Positions 1 to 11,223 of a stretch of DNA of 64,000 nucleotides are shown piece after piece. The first letter of the stretch is position 1, and each line of letters opens with the position of its first letter. The stretch spans positions 4,587,951-4,651,950 of the forward strand of contig SDUX01000001.1 in assembly GCA_008729055.1 (NCBI GenBank), written 5' to 3'. The notes under the pieces were generated by a model. It saw only the letters and a list, made by a program, of their open reading frames with translations, was not told the DNA's origin and searched no databases. Both the position numbers and the translations under genes were made by a program. The stretch comes from Pyropia haitanensis (lineage: Eukaryota > Rhodophyta > Bangiophyceae > Bangiales > Bangiaceae).

Positions 1-2
1 GG

Positions 3-3000
3 CTGTTCACTGATGCTATAGACACCGAGGAAAGCACAGTCCTCATGTGTGCGACATGTCGTGTAGAGCTCCGGCACAACAGGATCCCCAAATTTTCGAA
101 GCGGAATGGATTCGAAATGTTTGATCACTACCCGTCTGCAATAACGAACTTAAATGAGCTAGAGATTGCATTGTTAAGCATCGTGATCCCTACAAATCGG
201 ATTTTTCGGAGGAACGGCTACCAGCAGAAGCACATTCTTGGCCAAACCATCACGTACTGGAACTCGGTTATGCGTGTGGCGGGCAGCATTCCACGGGATG
301 CTGGCGACCCCAGTATCGTACTAATGCGAAACGAGCACGGGCGCTGTTTGCTGGACGACATGCCATTGCGCTTTGAAGTGATGCTGAACGGCATGAGATA
401 TTTAGAGCAGCACAACCGCCATTACACCCATATACCAACGAACAAGCAATCTCTGCGACAGTTATGCACAACATCTGCTTCTTTCATCGTTGAGACAGGC
501 GTGGCGGAGACCGACGGGAGCGTGCATACTGACGAATGGGGAAGCGATGATGAGGCCCAGGAGGGCGCTGTGGAAAAGCACTTTAAGGTTCAATGTGTTG
601 AGAGCGACGAAGAAGAATACAGAACTGATATGAGGCGTGACGGGCACGAGACGGAATCTGAAACGACTCCCCAAAATATTTTCATCATTGATTCAACAGA
701 TCAGAAGCCTCTGCACCAGATTGCTACAGAAGCGTTTTTAGGAAAGAATTACCCCATGGTGGGAGAGCTAGGGCATGACCCACAACACGGTTCTGGTCTA
801 GACAAGCGAGCATTCTCCACACTCTACAGCAATGAGGGCCTGTACGAGATGGGGTTTCCTCATTTGTTTTATCGGGGCACAGGAGGACCGTCCCATACTC
901 GACAGCGCCCAGTGAGTGAGAATGAGCTCGTTTCTCATTTGGTAAAGTTACACCACAGGCGATTCAGCCAGGATGCATCGTTTCTTTTCTTCGCGCACTC
1001 AGCGATCCAGAAGCGCACTGTCAACGGGGTGGTATCGTTTCTGGAAAAATCCCAAAATCTGAAGACATTGATAAAAGGGCTCATTGAAAGCATGGATCAA
1101 TCAGATACGACCCGATTGGAACAGTCTGCTGCATTGGACAAGTGCATTGATTCCATGACACCGCAGTTGACAACAGTGAAAGGATCGCCGGGCTACTGGC
1201 GATCAAAGTGTACGGAAGTACAAGCAATGGTTCGATCTCCTCTCCTGCGCCAGCCAACGTTGTTCATGACTTTAAGTGCGGCCGACTCGCTGTGGCTCGA
1301 CTTTCTGAGCCAGTGCCTCCCCAACAAAAAGCTTGATGAAGTAGCAGGGATGACCAAAACCGAGTGCTCCGAGATTCTGGCTGCAAACCCCGACTTGGCC
1401 GTCGAACATTTTAACATCCGCTGGACCGCGCTGTGGGATGACATCATCATGGGAGAAGGACGGCCTTTGAGTAACAGAGTGGATTATTTCTGGCGAATTG
1501 AATTTCAACAGCGAGGATCTCCGCATGTCCACATGCTTCTATGGGTAGAAGGCGGGCCGGAATTGTCCTCTCTTTCCGATGGTGTCATTCCTGCCCAACT
1601 GCGGGAATACGTCGACAGGGTGGTCTCGGCCAAATTAAGCCCGGATGTAAGTGATGTTGACTTGTCCAAAGTGATGCACCCGTGCACGATGCGAGCACCC
1701 GTGCACGAACTGTCTTGTCCTATTGCACAAACACACGTGGCGGTTCTCACACGATGTGTCCAGACTCATCGCTGCAACAAGTACTGCAAGCCGAAGGGCC
1801 GATATTCTACATGCAGGTTCGGATATCCTCGGACAAACAATGAAAACACTTCAGTCGAGCGCGTGTTCCGGAATGGAAAAACAAAACTGGTCGTTTCACC
1901 AGCCCGAAACGACTCTCACGTGAACGCGTACAACCCCAGCATTTTGTCCTGTTGGGGAGCAAACATGGATGTGCAAGTCTTGCTGGATGCGTATGGCGCT
2001 GCAATGTACACCGCATCATACTTGACAAAGCACGAAAAAAACAAGCACACACCCCGAATTCTGAACCAGCTCTCAAAAAGTGCTTCCAATCAATCGGTAA
2101 AACAGATGGTTCGGCGTATTATTTTGTCAGTGCTAAATACTCGAGAAGTGAGCATGCAGGAGGCTTTGTGGATTCGAACAGGAAAACAGTTGTGCAAATC
2201 CAGTCGCGTTTTTGTGACACTGCCCAGTCTGCAATGTTCCATTAAAAAAAATGCCGAGCAGACTCGCGGGCATAGTGTGTTTGTTTCCACGGACGGATCG
2301 GTTGGCCACACGAACGTTCTGTTTCTGTTTTACGTGCAGCGTCCGGATTCTTTGAACCATCTCTCCTTGTTTGAGTGCACGACGAAGTACCGCCTGTCTC
2401 AAGTCGTGAGTGAGTCTTTGAAATTGAAATCACCTGTCCGGCAGTACAGATACGCGTCGCGGAGGCGAGACGATGCAATCGTTTTCATTCGCGCTCGAAT
2501 CGATCATGCAGATGTTCAGTCCTTCAGCAAGGCCATGCTCTATCTTCATGTTCCCTGGCGATCACTGGATACCATAGTTCCACATGGACACGACCCTTCC
2601 ATAGTTCTGACATTGGCTGCAGAGAGGGGTGATTGCTTGTCGCTACCAGCAATGATGAGACACTATGAGTCGCTGTCCACGCAGGAAGTGCAATTGAAAA
2701 ACCAGCAATCTACGGACAGAGAGCAGGCAGAACACGAGAAAAGTACTTTCCACGTGGATGGCTTCTCAGGAAGTGACAGCAGCGATGAGGATGAAGGAGA
2801 TGAAAAATGGGATGCACGTGTAAATGATGTTGACGAGCGAGATATGGACGTGAGATTGGATACAGATCCAACTGAGTTGCCGTCTCTCGAGCAAGTGACC
2901 ATGCCAGGGCCGCGCATCAGCCGCACTCGCCACACACAAACACCACAAGCCCGGCGCGCAATCGAGCTGACGAATAATATTCTCGCCTGCAAAGGCCGTA

Positions 3001-4538
3001 TGGAAAGCGATGAAGAACAAAATGGTGATGGAATTGAGCCCTCAGCACCTGACCCTTGGGCACTTCTTAGAGACAGGGTCGATTCGTTAAATTCTGAGCA
3101 GAGGAAAGTATACGACACCGTCCACTCTGATCTCATCGGCGGAACGACTTCGAAACGCGTTGTTCTCATAGGCCCCGGAGGCACTGGAAAGTCGTATTTG
3201 ATCGACACAATCGGCATGATGTTAGATATCCGTGCGACTGACAAGGCAGACAAAGACACCAGTATTTTCCGGCCTCGTCACTCCACACTTGTCAAGAGTG
3301 CATATACGGGTGTTGCCGCAGGCAACATCGGCGGTATGACGTTACATAATGCGCTCGAAATAAAGGGGAGGAACATTGAATGTGACATAGCTGACGCGTC
3401 CTTGACACGGCTCCAGCGGGATTGGCAGGACGTAGCTGTGCTTGTCATAGACGAAATAAGTTTTCTATCTCCACAAAATCTGTACGAGATCAGTGCCCGA
3501 CTGGGCAACATATTCCCACACAAAAAGCACGTGCCTTTTGCTGGACTATACGTGATAATGGCTGGAGATCCATACCAACAATAGTTCTTTGAGCTATCAA
3601 TTGGCCAAAGAAATTTTGGTCCGTTTTATGAAGTTCTATCGCGACTGCGGGTTGGAGAATCCACGCAAGATGATATTGATCTTATAAACAAGAGGGTGCT
3701 ACAGCCACAAGGACAGGCCTCCTCTGAGGCGTTCAAAGAGGCGGTTTTAGTCGTGGGGACGAACCGTGAGGCTGTGATGCATAACGAGGCGATGCTGCTG
3801 GCTGCATGCCAGGCAGCCAACAGTAATGCAGAAGAAAAAAGAACGGTCAGGGTGTGGACGCACGTGAAGCTCAGCAGAAAAACAAAAGAGGGCCTGACGA
3901 GGGCTGACGAAGCCCAAATTATTTCCAGGTGCTTGACACGGCATCGGACGGCTGGAGCAAGCGAAAAATTCATTGCGAACGCGTTCTGCACTTTTAAAGG
4001 TGATCGAGTACGCTTGAATGAGAATGTTTGTGTGGAACTCAATCTGTACAATGGGGCTTGCGGGACTGTCATGGAGGTGTTCAGTTCGCCCACGGTGGAC
4101 CCACATGAGAGTCGTCAAGCCGCCGCCTCTCGCATGGCAGAAAGCTCAGATGTTATCGACCTCCCTGTAATCATCTTGCAATTGGATGAAGGTTGCTACC
4201 GCGGTCCTTCCATTTCGCAGAAGGCACCTCGATTGATTGCCATCGAAGCTCGCAAGTTCTACATTGTGAAGCCTTACTCAGCAGTTCTGTGGCAGCTACC
4301 ACTCGTTCCGGCACACGCCTCAACGGTTCATAGAGTACAATCTCTGACTCTGCCAGGGATTGTTATGGACGCCATCCGATTCCGAGCTGCATGTTCTGTG
4401 TACGTCGCATTGTCAAGGGTTCAAGAACTGCGACATATGGCGCTTGTCCGACCGCTGACGTGGAACGACATTGAGAAACACAAGCGAGAAATCGATATGA
4501 TTTCAAATCATATGGAGCACTTTCGCAACCGTTCATAG
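3..4538 (+). pseudogene. Helitron replicase-helicase (RepHel), 5'-truncated by the window edge, one in-frame stop
   Basis: Rolling-circle transposase-helicase of a Helitron. The frame is already open at base 3, so the N-terminus lies outside the window. In order: a zinc-like CATC motif near 54, the Rep HUH motif PHVHM (1521-1535), the Rep tyrosine region SYLTKHEK (about 2016-2039), a long acidic linker, then a PIF1-type helicase with Walker A GPGGTGKS (about 3173-3196), VIDEIS Walker B (about 3450), AGDPYQQ (about 3565), THR-type motif STVHRVQSLT (about 4321) and YVALSRV (about 4402). A single TAG at 3582-3584 sits right after GDPYQQ. The same frame then continues to 4538 with the remaining helicase motifs, so this is one broken gene. 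The second Rep tyrosine is His (CAC 2031-2033). The family call is firm. Activity is doubtful because of both the stop and the lost tyrosine. The 3' hairpin and CTRR end of the Helitron were not located. Confidence 0.9.
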
Positions 4539-5337
4539 CGGCACCACGCCTGTACTTTTCCGACCTTCGCCGGCATCGCTCATGGCTGCAGACACTGAAC
4601 GCTCCGCTCCTGCCTGCCGTTAACCGACGACGCCAGCCCCGATGCACTCTCACCCGCCAAGGACCATAGCGCTGTCGGACCCTCGGGTCAGCTCGTACAG
4701 GCTCGCCACGGTCCCCGCCCAAACTTTTATGGTCACCCGGTGGGCAATCCTCGGCACCAGCCACGGTGCGTTCATCCCCCTCATCGCCAACATCTGTACG
4801 GTCTTCGGGCGGGTTCTGCATGGTTCCGTGAGCCCACTGTGCCGGACCACCACCCGACCACCAACCAACAGAGTACTTTAGGTCGCCCCAGCTCGTCCCC
4901 GTGCTGTCCGCCATGTCGCGTTGCCGCGGACACAGCGTGTCGGGCTCAAATCCATCAGCCAATGAGAATTCTAGAAAACAAATCTCAAATAGTATGCTGT
5001 GATTCCTGGCTTCCACCACTTTAGTGCGAACACTCGGCAACTGGGCACCACGCGGCACCGTGATGCACGATGTCGGCGTTGTCCAATCACAAGCAAACAA
5101 CGCAGAGACGGTCGTATGCAATGATGAAAAGCAAAAAAAAAAAAAAAAACCATGCTTTCGGGCCTTGACAGTTGATTGGCAGCCGAGGCCGGCCGCACGA
5201 CTCGACAAGATATTTTGGTCGGCCCCTCTGTCCGCCCACGACCTCCGCTCCGGTGTCTTCCACAACCCGTTCATCAGCGCTGCTGTCCAGCTGTGCGCGG
5301 CCAGTACGAGTGCGGTTTTTTCTTCCCCAGGCCGCAC
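4539..5337. other. Non-coding stretch after the Helitron ORF
   Basis: No gene is recognised here. It probably contains the Helitron 3' end, but no convincing terminal hairpin was picked out. It includes a 17-A homopolymer at 5133-5149. Long overlapping ORFs on both strands have no family resemblance and look incidental. Confidence 0.4.
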
Positions 5338-5345
5338 TATAAATA
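5338..5345 (+). promoter_or_regulatory. TATA box of the two-exon gene at 5468
   Basis: TATAAATA stands about 123 bp before the ATG at 5468, in otherwise GC-rich DNA. The spacing fits a core promoter with a 5' leader of roughly 90 bases. The link to the gene is inferred from position. Confidence 0.55.
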
Positions 5346-5467
5346 GGTTCTCACGGCGGTCAGCGGTGCGGATCCCTCCCACGACCGTAACGTACCGTGC
5401 TTTGCGCGCCACTTCTCGCAGTGATCCACACACCTCTCCTCCACCCGTTTCCACCCTCCTCCCCATC

Positions 5468-6821
5468 ATGGTGTCCGGGCCCATCAATAAGTTTCTTGCG
5501 CGGGGCTCACAGCACCTGCGTTCCCAGGCGTCTCCTGGCCGCGTGTTCACGACGCCCAAGCTCTCCGCGGTCGCCAGCACCTTCGTCGGCAACCTGTCGT
5601 TCTCGGCCTGCCTTTCATCCGCTTTTCTGCCGCCGGGCATGACAGCACGCTCCCTCGCCGAGTACAGCAAGGGTGGCGCTGTGATTTTTTACGACGCAAC
5701 CGCGCCACTTAAGCTGCTTTTGACGCCGGACCAGAATCGTCACTTCCTCGCCTGCATTGAGCGCGGCGTGTGCAAGATCGGAGACGTACGATTTTTTTTG
5801 CTCCCCCGCTGCGTTTCTATCGTCTCGTATTTTATTATTGGTATTGGTATGGTTGCCATTGATCATTGGAGGAGACCGTGCCTAACTAATTTTCGATGCA
5901 TGGATGATTCGCTACGTTGGTATTTTAAGCGGATGTCTTTTTTGGTGCTCTCTCGGCTTGTTCTTTTTTGTCACTCGTCAACCGCTACAGGTCGTCACCG
6001 TGAAGGTGCACACCGCCATGCTGTCGCAGCCGGAGCCGCACACCCTCCGCGCCGCTAGCAACATGGTGCTGGCGGTGGCGCCGACAGGCTGCCCCGGCAT
6101 TTTCATGGACTCCCTTCCCATCCCGCTGGCCTGGGCGAAGTCTTTGCCTCCGTGGTGTGTGTTTTCGTCCGTCCTCACCCTCAATATGCAGACGATCCGG
6201 TCCATGGTCGCGACATCCTCAGTGCAGGTCGTCGACCGCGTCGGCGAGCACGCCATGCTCACCATGCCGTCGCGGAACCTGTCAAACCTCTTGGGGGAGC
6301 TAAACCGCGTCACCCTCACCGACGTGCTATTTCCGTCACTCTGCAGCCCGTCCAACGCTTCCCGAGCCTTCCACTTCGGTGACGGGGCGACCGTCGAGGG
6401 TGTGTTCAAAGAGGTCAATTTCACGACAGGCATGACCTTTAACCAGACATACTGGTGGGTCCCTATGGTCTCCACCCCCGTGCCTACCCTGGAGGCAGAC
6501 CGCATCGCCCGCGAATGGATGGCATATGCGGAGCCCGGTGCCAACAACGTGTTCTACGACCTCGTGCCCGTGGACGTCGGCGCCGCGGCGGACGCTGTCG
6601 TTGACCTCGTGGCGGACGAAAGCACGGCCTCACCAACTTCCGCACTGCTGGGCGCCGCCGCCCGTCGCGCGGGTGAGGAGGAGGCGGAGGAGGAGGAGGA
6701 GGACAGGTCGCCTGCGGGTGCGCCTGTTGACGCGGCACCTGGCGCCTCTGGTGGTGGCGACATGATTACATCTTATAGTGGGTCGGCCGACACGACCGAC
6801 GTGTCGGCCCGCCGTCTGTGA
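5468..6821 (+). CDS. Two-exon gene of unknown function (382 aa)
   Basis: Proposed exons are 5468-5785 (106 codons) and 5991-6821 (276 codons plus TGA). The 205-nt intron 5786-5990 begins GTACG and ends CTACAG after a T-rich tract, and it joins the exons in frame. The ATG follows a TATA box by 123 bp. The product has an N-terminal part rich in small residues, a mostly globular middle with many Val/Met/Thr and several Asn-x-Ser/Thr sites, then an acidic run of Glu at about residues 320-335 and a Ser/Gly/Thr-rich tail. No signal peptide is clear and no domain was recognised. It lies 0.9 kb downstream of the Helitron helicase, so it could be a host gene or captured cargo. The splice model is well supported by the open frames and consensus sites. 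Function is unknown. Confidence 0.6.
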
Positions 6822-7716
6822 TTGTCCTGACACGGTTGTGGTCACGTGAGGAGGGAGAGGGGTACACATGCGCGTTGCGAGAGAGAAGGATAAACATGCA
6901 CGTTGCGTTCATAATACAGGCCCGCAGTGCAGCACTCCCAGCGCCGCGGGCACATGACACAAAATCGACCGCCCCCCGCTGGCCCCCTCATGGCCGCCTC
7001 AGCGCCCGTCGCGGCCGCCCGCGCCGCCGTCGACGGGGAGACGAGCGGCGGCGCAACGGCGGCGGCTGGGGCGGAAGTGGCGAGTGGCGGGCGGCGGCGG
7101 CGACGGCAGCCGGCGCGCCGGCCGTACCCGTCGGGGCAACGGAAGCAGAGAGTCGGTGCGTGCGCAGGGAGGGCGGAGGCGGCCGCATGCTGCTGTCGGG
7201 GGGTGGGCAACCACCCCCCGGTGGCCCCCCCACAGCTGCCACGCGCGACGCCACCGCTCTGGGGTGGGGAGCGGGCGGCCGCTACCGGAGAGGGGGCGAC
7301 CGCAGGCGGTTGCGGCCGGAATGAGGGCGCCCCCGCCGCTGTGGCGGGCGCGCGCGAAGGCGGCCTCCCCTCCCCTGCCGCCGTTGCAGGGACGACGCAC
7401 CGGCGCACACCCGCGCCGCTGCTGCCGGCGGCGGCGCCAAGCGCACGTGCCCAGACGACCGGGGCGCGCCCGCCCGTGGTCTTTAGCGGGGGCGTCCGCA
7501 GCACAGAAAGGGGCAGCAGGTGCCAGCGCAGGGGGGGGGGAAGGCAACGGCGCGGCGTCGACCGAGGTTGCCCCCGCCACCGACAGGTCCACGGGCGATG
7601 CCCCGCCGGCGGGCCGCGAAGCCGGCCGTCGAGCACCCCCCCCCTTCCCCCTTAGCAGCCCCTCAAGGCGGCTAAGCAGCCTGCGTAGCCGCGTCGCCAC
7701 ACGCCAGCTGGCCACG
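6822..7716. other. GC-rich low-complexity DNA, no supported gene
   Basis: All six frames are open for long distances because stops are rare at this base composition. Predicted products are Arg/Pro/Ala/Gly strings with no family features. No gene is called. Confidence 0.5.
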
Positions 7717-8276
7717 ACCATCCACAGGTGGGGCTACCGCCGCCGCCACCAGCGCCCCTACCCGCGGGGGCAGGCCGCCGGCCGCCGGCAACGGGCCGTC
7801 CCCCCCCCCTCCCCCCCCCCCCCCCGCACGACCCCCCGCCGGACGCCCCACGCAGGGGACAGCCGCCGTCGCCGCCCGCTCCACAGCCGACGCTTGGGGC
7901 GCGGCCATCCACGGATGGGGCCGCCGCCACCGCCACCAGCGCCCTCACCCGCGGGGGCAGGCCGCCGGCTGGAGGCAACGGGCCGTCCCCCCCGCCTCCC
8001 CGCCCCCCCCCCGCACGACCCCCCGCCGGACGCCCCGCGCAGGGGTCAGCCGCCGTCGCCGCCCGCTCCACAGCCGACGCTTGGGGCGCGGTCAGCCACG
8101 GATGGGGCCGCCGCCACCGCCACCAGCGCCCTCACCCGCGGGGGCAGGCCGCCGGCTGGAGGCAACGGGCCGTCCCCTCCGCCTCCCCCCCCCCCCCCGC
8201 ACGAACCCCCGCCGGACGCCCCGCGCAGGGGACAGCCGCCGTCGCCGCCCGCTCCACAGCCGACGCTTGGGGCGCG
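7717..8276. repeat. Minisatellite, three copies of a 187-bp unit
   Basis: The word CGCTTGGGGC recurs at 7891, 8078 and 8264, spaced 187 and 186 bp apart, and the sequence between is closely alike (CCACCAGCGCC, GCAGGCCGCCGG, a poly-C tract, then GCCGTCGCCGCCCGCTCC). The poly-C tracts differ in length between copies. The first unit is the most diverged. Confidence 0.85.
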
Positions 8277-8714
8277 ACCATCCGCGGGCGGGGACGCCGC
8301 TCGCGGGGATCCTTGTGCTCTCTTGGCAGCAGGGGGGAGCGCGCGTGGCAGTGGTCGAGCGCACCGCCCACTCGCCCGGCCGCCACCGAAGGGGGGGGAG
8401 GGGGGGAGGGAGGGGCGCCCTGCCAGCGTCCCCGCTGGCCCGAACCGGGCGAGCCATCCCTGCGGGCTGCCGCCAGCCCCCGGCGGGCGGGGGTGCCGGT
8501 CTGGCCAGCGGGATCCGCCCGCCTGGCCCATCCGCTCGCCGCAGGGACTGGCACAGGCGGAGGCCGACAGCGCGCCCGGCGGCAGCCACGGCAGCGTCGA
8601 CGGGGGGCTCCCCCGCGGGGTGCCAGACCGGCGGCGCCTCGCCGTGAACGAGGTCATGCGCCAGCACCACCCGCCGGCCAGAGGTGACCACGCCCATTAT
8701 AGTGAGTATCCGGG
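8277..8714. other. GC-rich spacer, nothing recognised
   Basis: The low-complexity sequence continues from the minisatellite. No coding, RNA or repeat feature could be supported. Confidence 0.4.
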
Positions 8715-9536
8715 TCAATGGGAGCCCCCCCCCGGCCGCAAGGGGAGCTCATAGCGAAGCTCTGTACAAGTCCAGGGACAGAAAGTCTGAGAGAAATTTA
8801 GAACGGGCATGTAATGGTGTTCAAATGGGTGGCCGCTCCCTTGGGGGCGCGCAAGCAAGAAGAACAACACAGCGGCGCGGCCTTCTGTTTTTACTCGTTC
8901 TTCCTCTTTCGTCTGCCTCGTACATCTGTACGAATTTACTCCAATACATCGCCCCGGCTGGCCATTGCCAGCCGGTCGCCAACGCCCCTGCATGCGCGGC
9001 TGCAACAGCCCGTGGCCGACGTCTCCTTCAGCAGCAGGCTGCCTCCCCACGTAGTATTGATACTCCCCCACCCCCCCGCCGACAACCCGCCCCATCAGGC
9101 ACCGGCAGCCGCCAGCAGGACGCCCCGTGGAATGCTATACCTGTCCCCCCCCGCCGCCCCGAAGCACCCTCCGTCACTACTCACCCAGCCAAACCCGCCC
9201 TTCACTTGGATCGAAACCGCACCACACCGCTTCACCCAGCCACCACGCAAGGCAGCGATCGCCTGCCCCCCGTCAGAAGCTGACCTCTCGCGCGACTACA
9301 GCCGCCCCCCCCCAGACGGCGGCTGCCAGCCCGCGGCGCCCATCAAACACCCCCGCGGCGCCAACCACCGAGCCGGTTCGTGTTCCACGTTGCCTCTACC
9401 ACGTGGCTTTCTCGAGGAGGGAGTTGGGTATTTGCGATTGCCATTTCAGTACAGTGGTATCGATGACGAAGTCCTGCTCTGTGTGCAAAGCTTCGCTATT
9501 AGCCCCCCCTCTCGCCCTGGGGGGGGCTTCCATTGA
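8715..9536. mobile_element. Non-autonomous DNA element with about 54-bp terminal inverted repeats
   Basis: The left end 8715-8768 and the right end 9482-9536 are imperfect inverted repeats, about 80% alike by eye. Both contain TCAATGG, a run of C, and ATAGCGAAGCT. The 822-bp body has no transposase ORF. No clean target-site duplication was seen just outside the repeats, so the exact boundaries may shift by a few bases. The superfamily is not assigned. Confidence 0.65.
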
Positions 9537-11223
9537 TGTTATTGCTGTGAGCTGGTGTGTGAGATGCCTGAGCACGTCACAGCAGTGCACAGCGGATCTT
9601 AACAAGCTGTACGGAGGGTGGAGATCCCGGCTGCCGGCTCACGTGGCCTGTGTTCAGTCAAACTTCATCCGCTGCATCCGTTGATCCGCCTCTTCTCGCA
9701 CCTCCGTCCAACTCGTTGCACTCATCTGCGGCGACGTTACCTGAGTAGCCAATCAAGCTGCGCGCGTCAGATTTACACCGAGTATAATTGCGGGACTTGT
9801 GCTGTGACCTGCTGTGAGCTGTTCTCAGATCTCACCATTCTTCAGAAATCGGCCATACCGAGACGGTGAGGGGCGGTGATGACAACGATGCTCCGAGTGC
9901 GCGAGAGCAGCAGCTTGCCTTTTTTAGCCAGCTGGAGAAATAGAAAATAAACAACCACGGTACCTAAGCAACAAATAAAATGAGGCACAGCACAGAAATA
10001 TAACAGCGGATGCCAACTGCGCCGACCGTCCCCGCGCGGTGTAAGCTGCCACCTGAGTGCTCGCTCGCAGGTCTGAGGGCCATTGTGAGCCAATCAAACT
10101 GCCACCGATCGCGGTTTGGTTGCGGTTCTGACCCTGACCGACTGTCTCGGCTTGGGGATCAAGGATCACGGATTCATCGTGCTTCTGTTCTCTTAGGGTT
10201 GGTGTACTGTTTCGTGGGGTTGATGAGTTTGCATGTTGACTTGATGAGTGCGCATGTTTGCTGGCTGCATGCCTTGTCTGTCCGAGGGCCCCGGCGGGGA
10301 GGGTACTGTGGTGAGGACCAAGGGGAGAAAGTGCGCGCCACCGCCGCCAGGATGACTATCACCAGCAGGGTGCGCAGGCAGGTACGCAAGGTGGGGGGGG
10401 AAGCTGGTTGTAGATTGGGCGAGGGGTGTTTTCTACAGCCACAATGAACGTCGCTCTGCGCCGCCCACGGTCGCAGTCGGCGGATGCCCTGCGGAGCGGG
10501 GTCACCCCGGCGCGCCGGGGCGCCGCCGTCCCCCCCCGTGCCGTCCGCCGCGCCGCCGTCGCCCCCCTTCCCGTGTCTCACTCAGTGGCGGCTCGCTCGC
10601 TGCCGCCGGGGAAGGGGCTTTGTTCGCCATAGGAGGGCGGAAGAGAGGGGAGACAAAGACAGGAGAAAACAAGCGACGGAAAGAAACAACAACATTAAAT
10701 TGACACTGGCCGCCTCACCGTTCGCGGTGATCGTCTCCATCAGGGGTTTTCAAGGGTAGCAATTTCTCTCATGAGTACAGTATTGGCCAGTGTCTAGCGC
10801 CAAGGATACCGGCTGACAATGTGACAGTGGGCCAATTTTCGCAGACGGGTACTTTATTGGCTGCCGGGACGCACGGGTGTGAGTAAGGGTATCAACCTTG
10901 ACATTCAGATCACCATGAGTATCTGAGCTAAATGGCTGAGTGAGTATCATGTACGCGGGTATTTGTTGGTGGCGAGATGTCCACGTGAGAGGCACCGTGA
11001 CTTGATTCAAGGACCGTTACGAGCACCCCCCCATGACGGCCGCCGAGGGCGACGTGGGCGCGGGGAGTGCCCCCCTTGTTGCACCCACCTTGTCAGCTGC
11101 CAGTCGCCCTCAGGCACGACGTCAAAAGACCCTCTGTGCAGCCGCAAAGGTGGTGCTCGCCCGTACACCTGGATGACACAGCAATGCTCTCTCCACCGCC
11201 ACACATGGTGGCTCCCACCCATA
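9537..11223. other. Intergenic stretch, no supported gene
   Basis: Base composition is mixed and ORFs are short, without family resemblance. A GTGAGTATC-like word recurs (10943 here, also 8702 and 17745 outside), perhaps an element end, but no complete element was resolved. Confidence 0.35.

Noticed and set aside
5024..6058. A 344-codon frame overlapping the first exon and intron of the gene at 5468
   Set aside because: It crosses the TATA box, the poly-A run and the intron. The spliced model explains the region better.
7084..8754. A 556-codon open frame and overlapping long frames on both strands
   Set aside because: GC-rich minisatellite and homopolymer DNA has few stops; products are Arg/Pro/Gly strings without any family feature.
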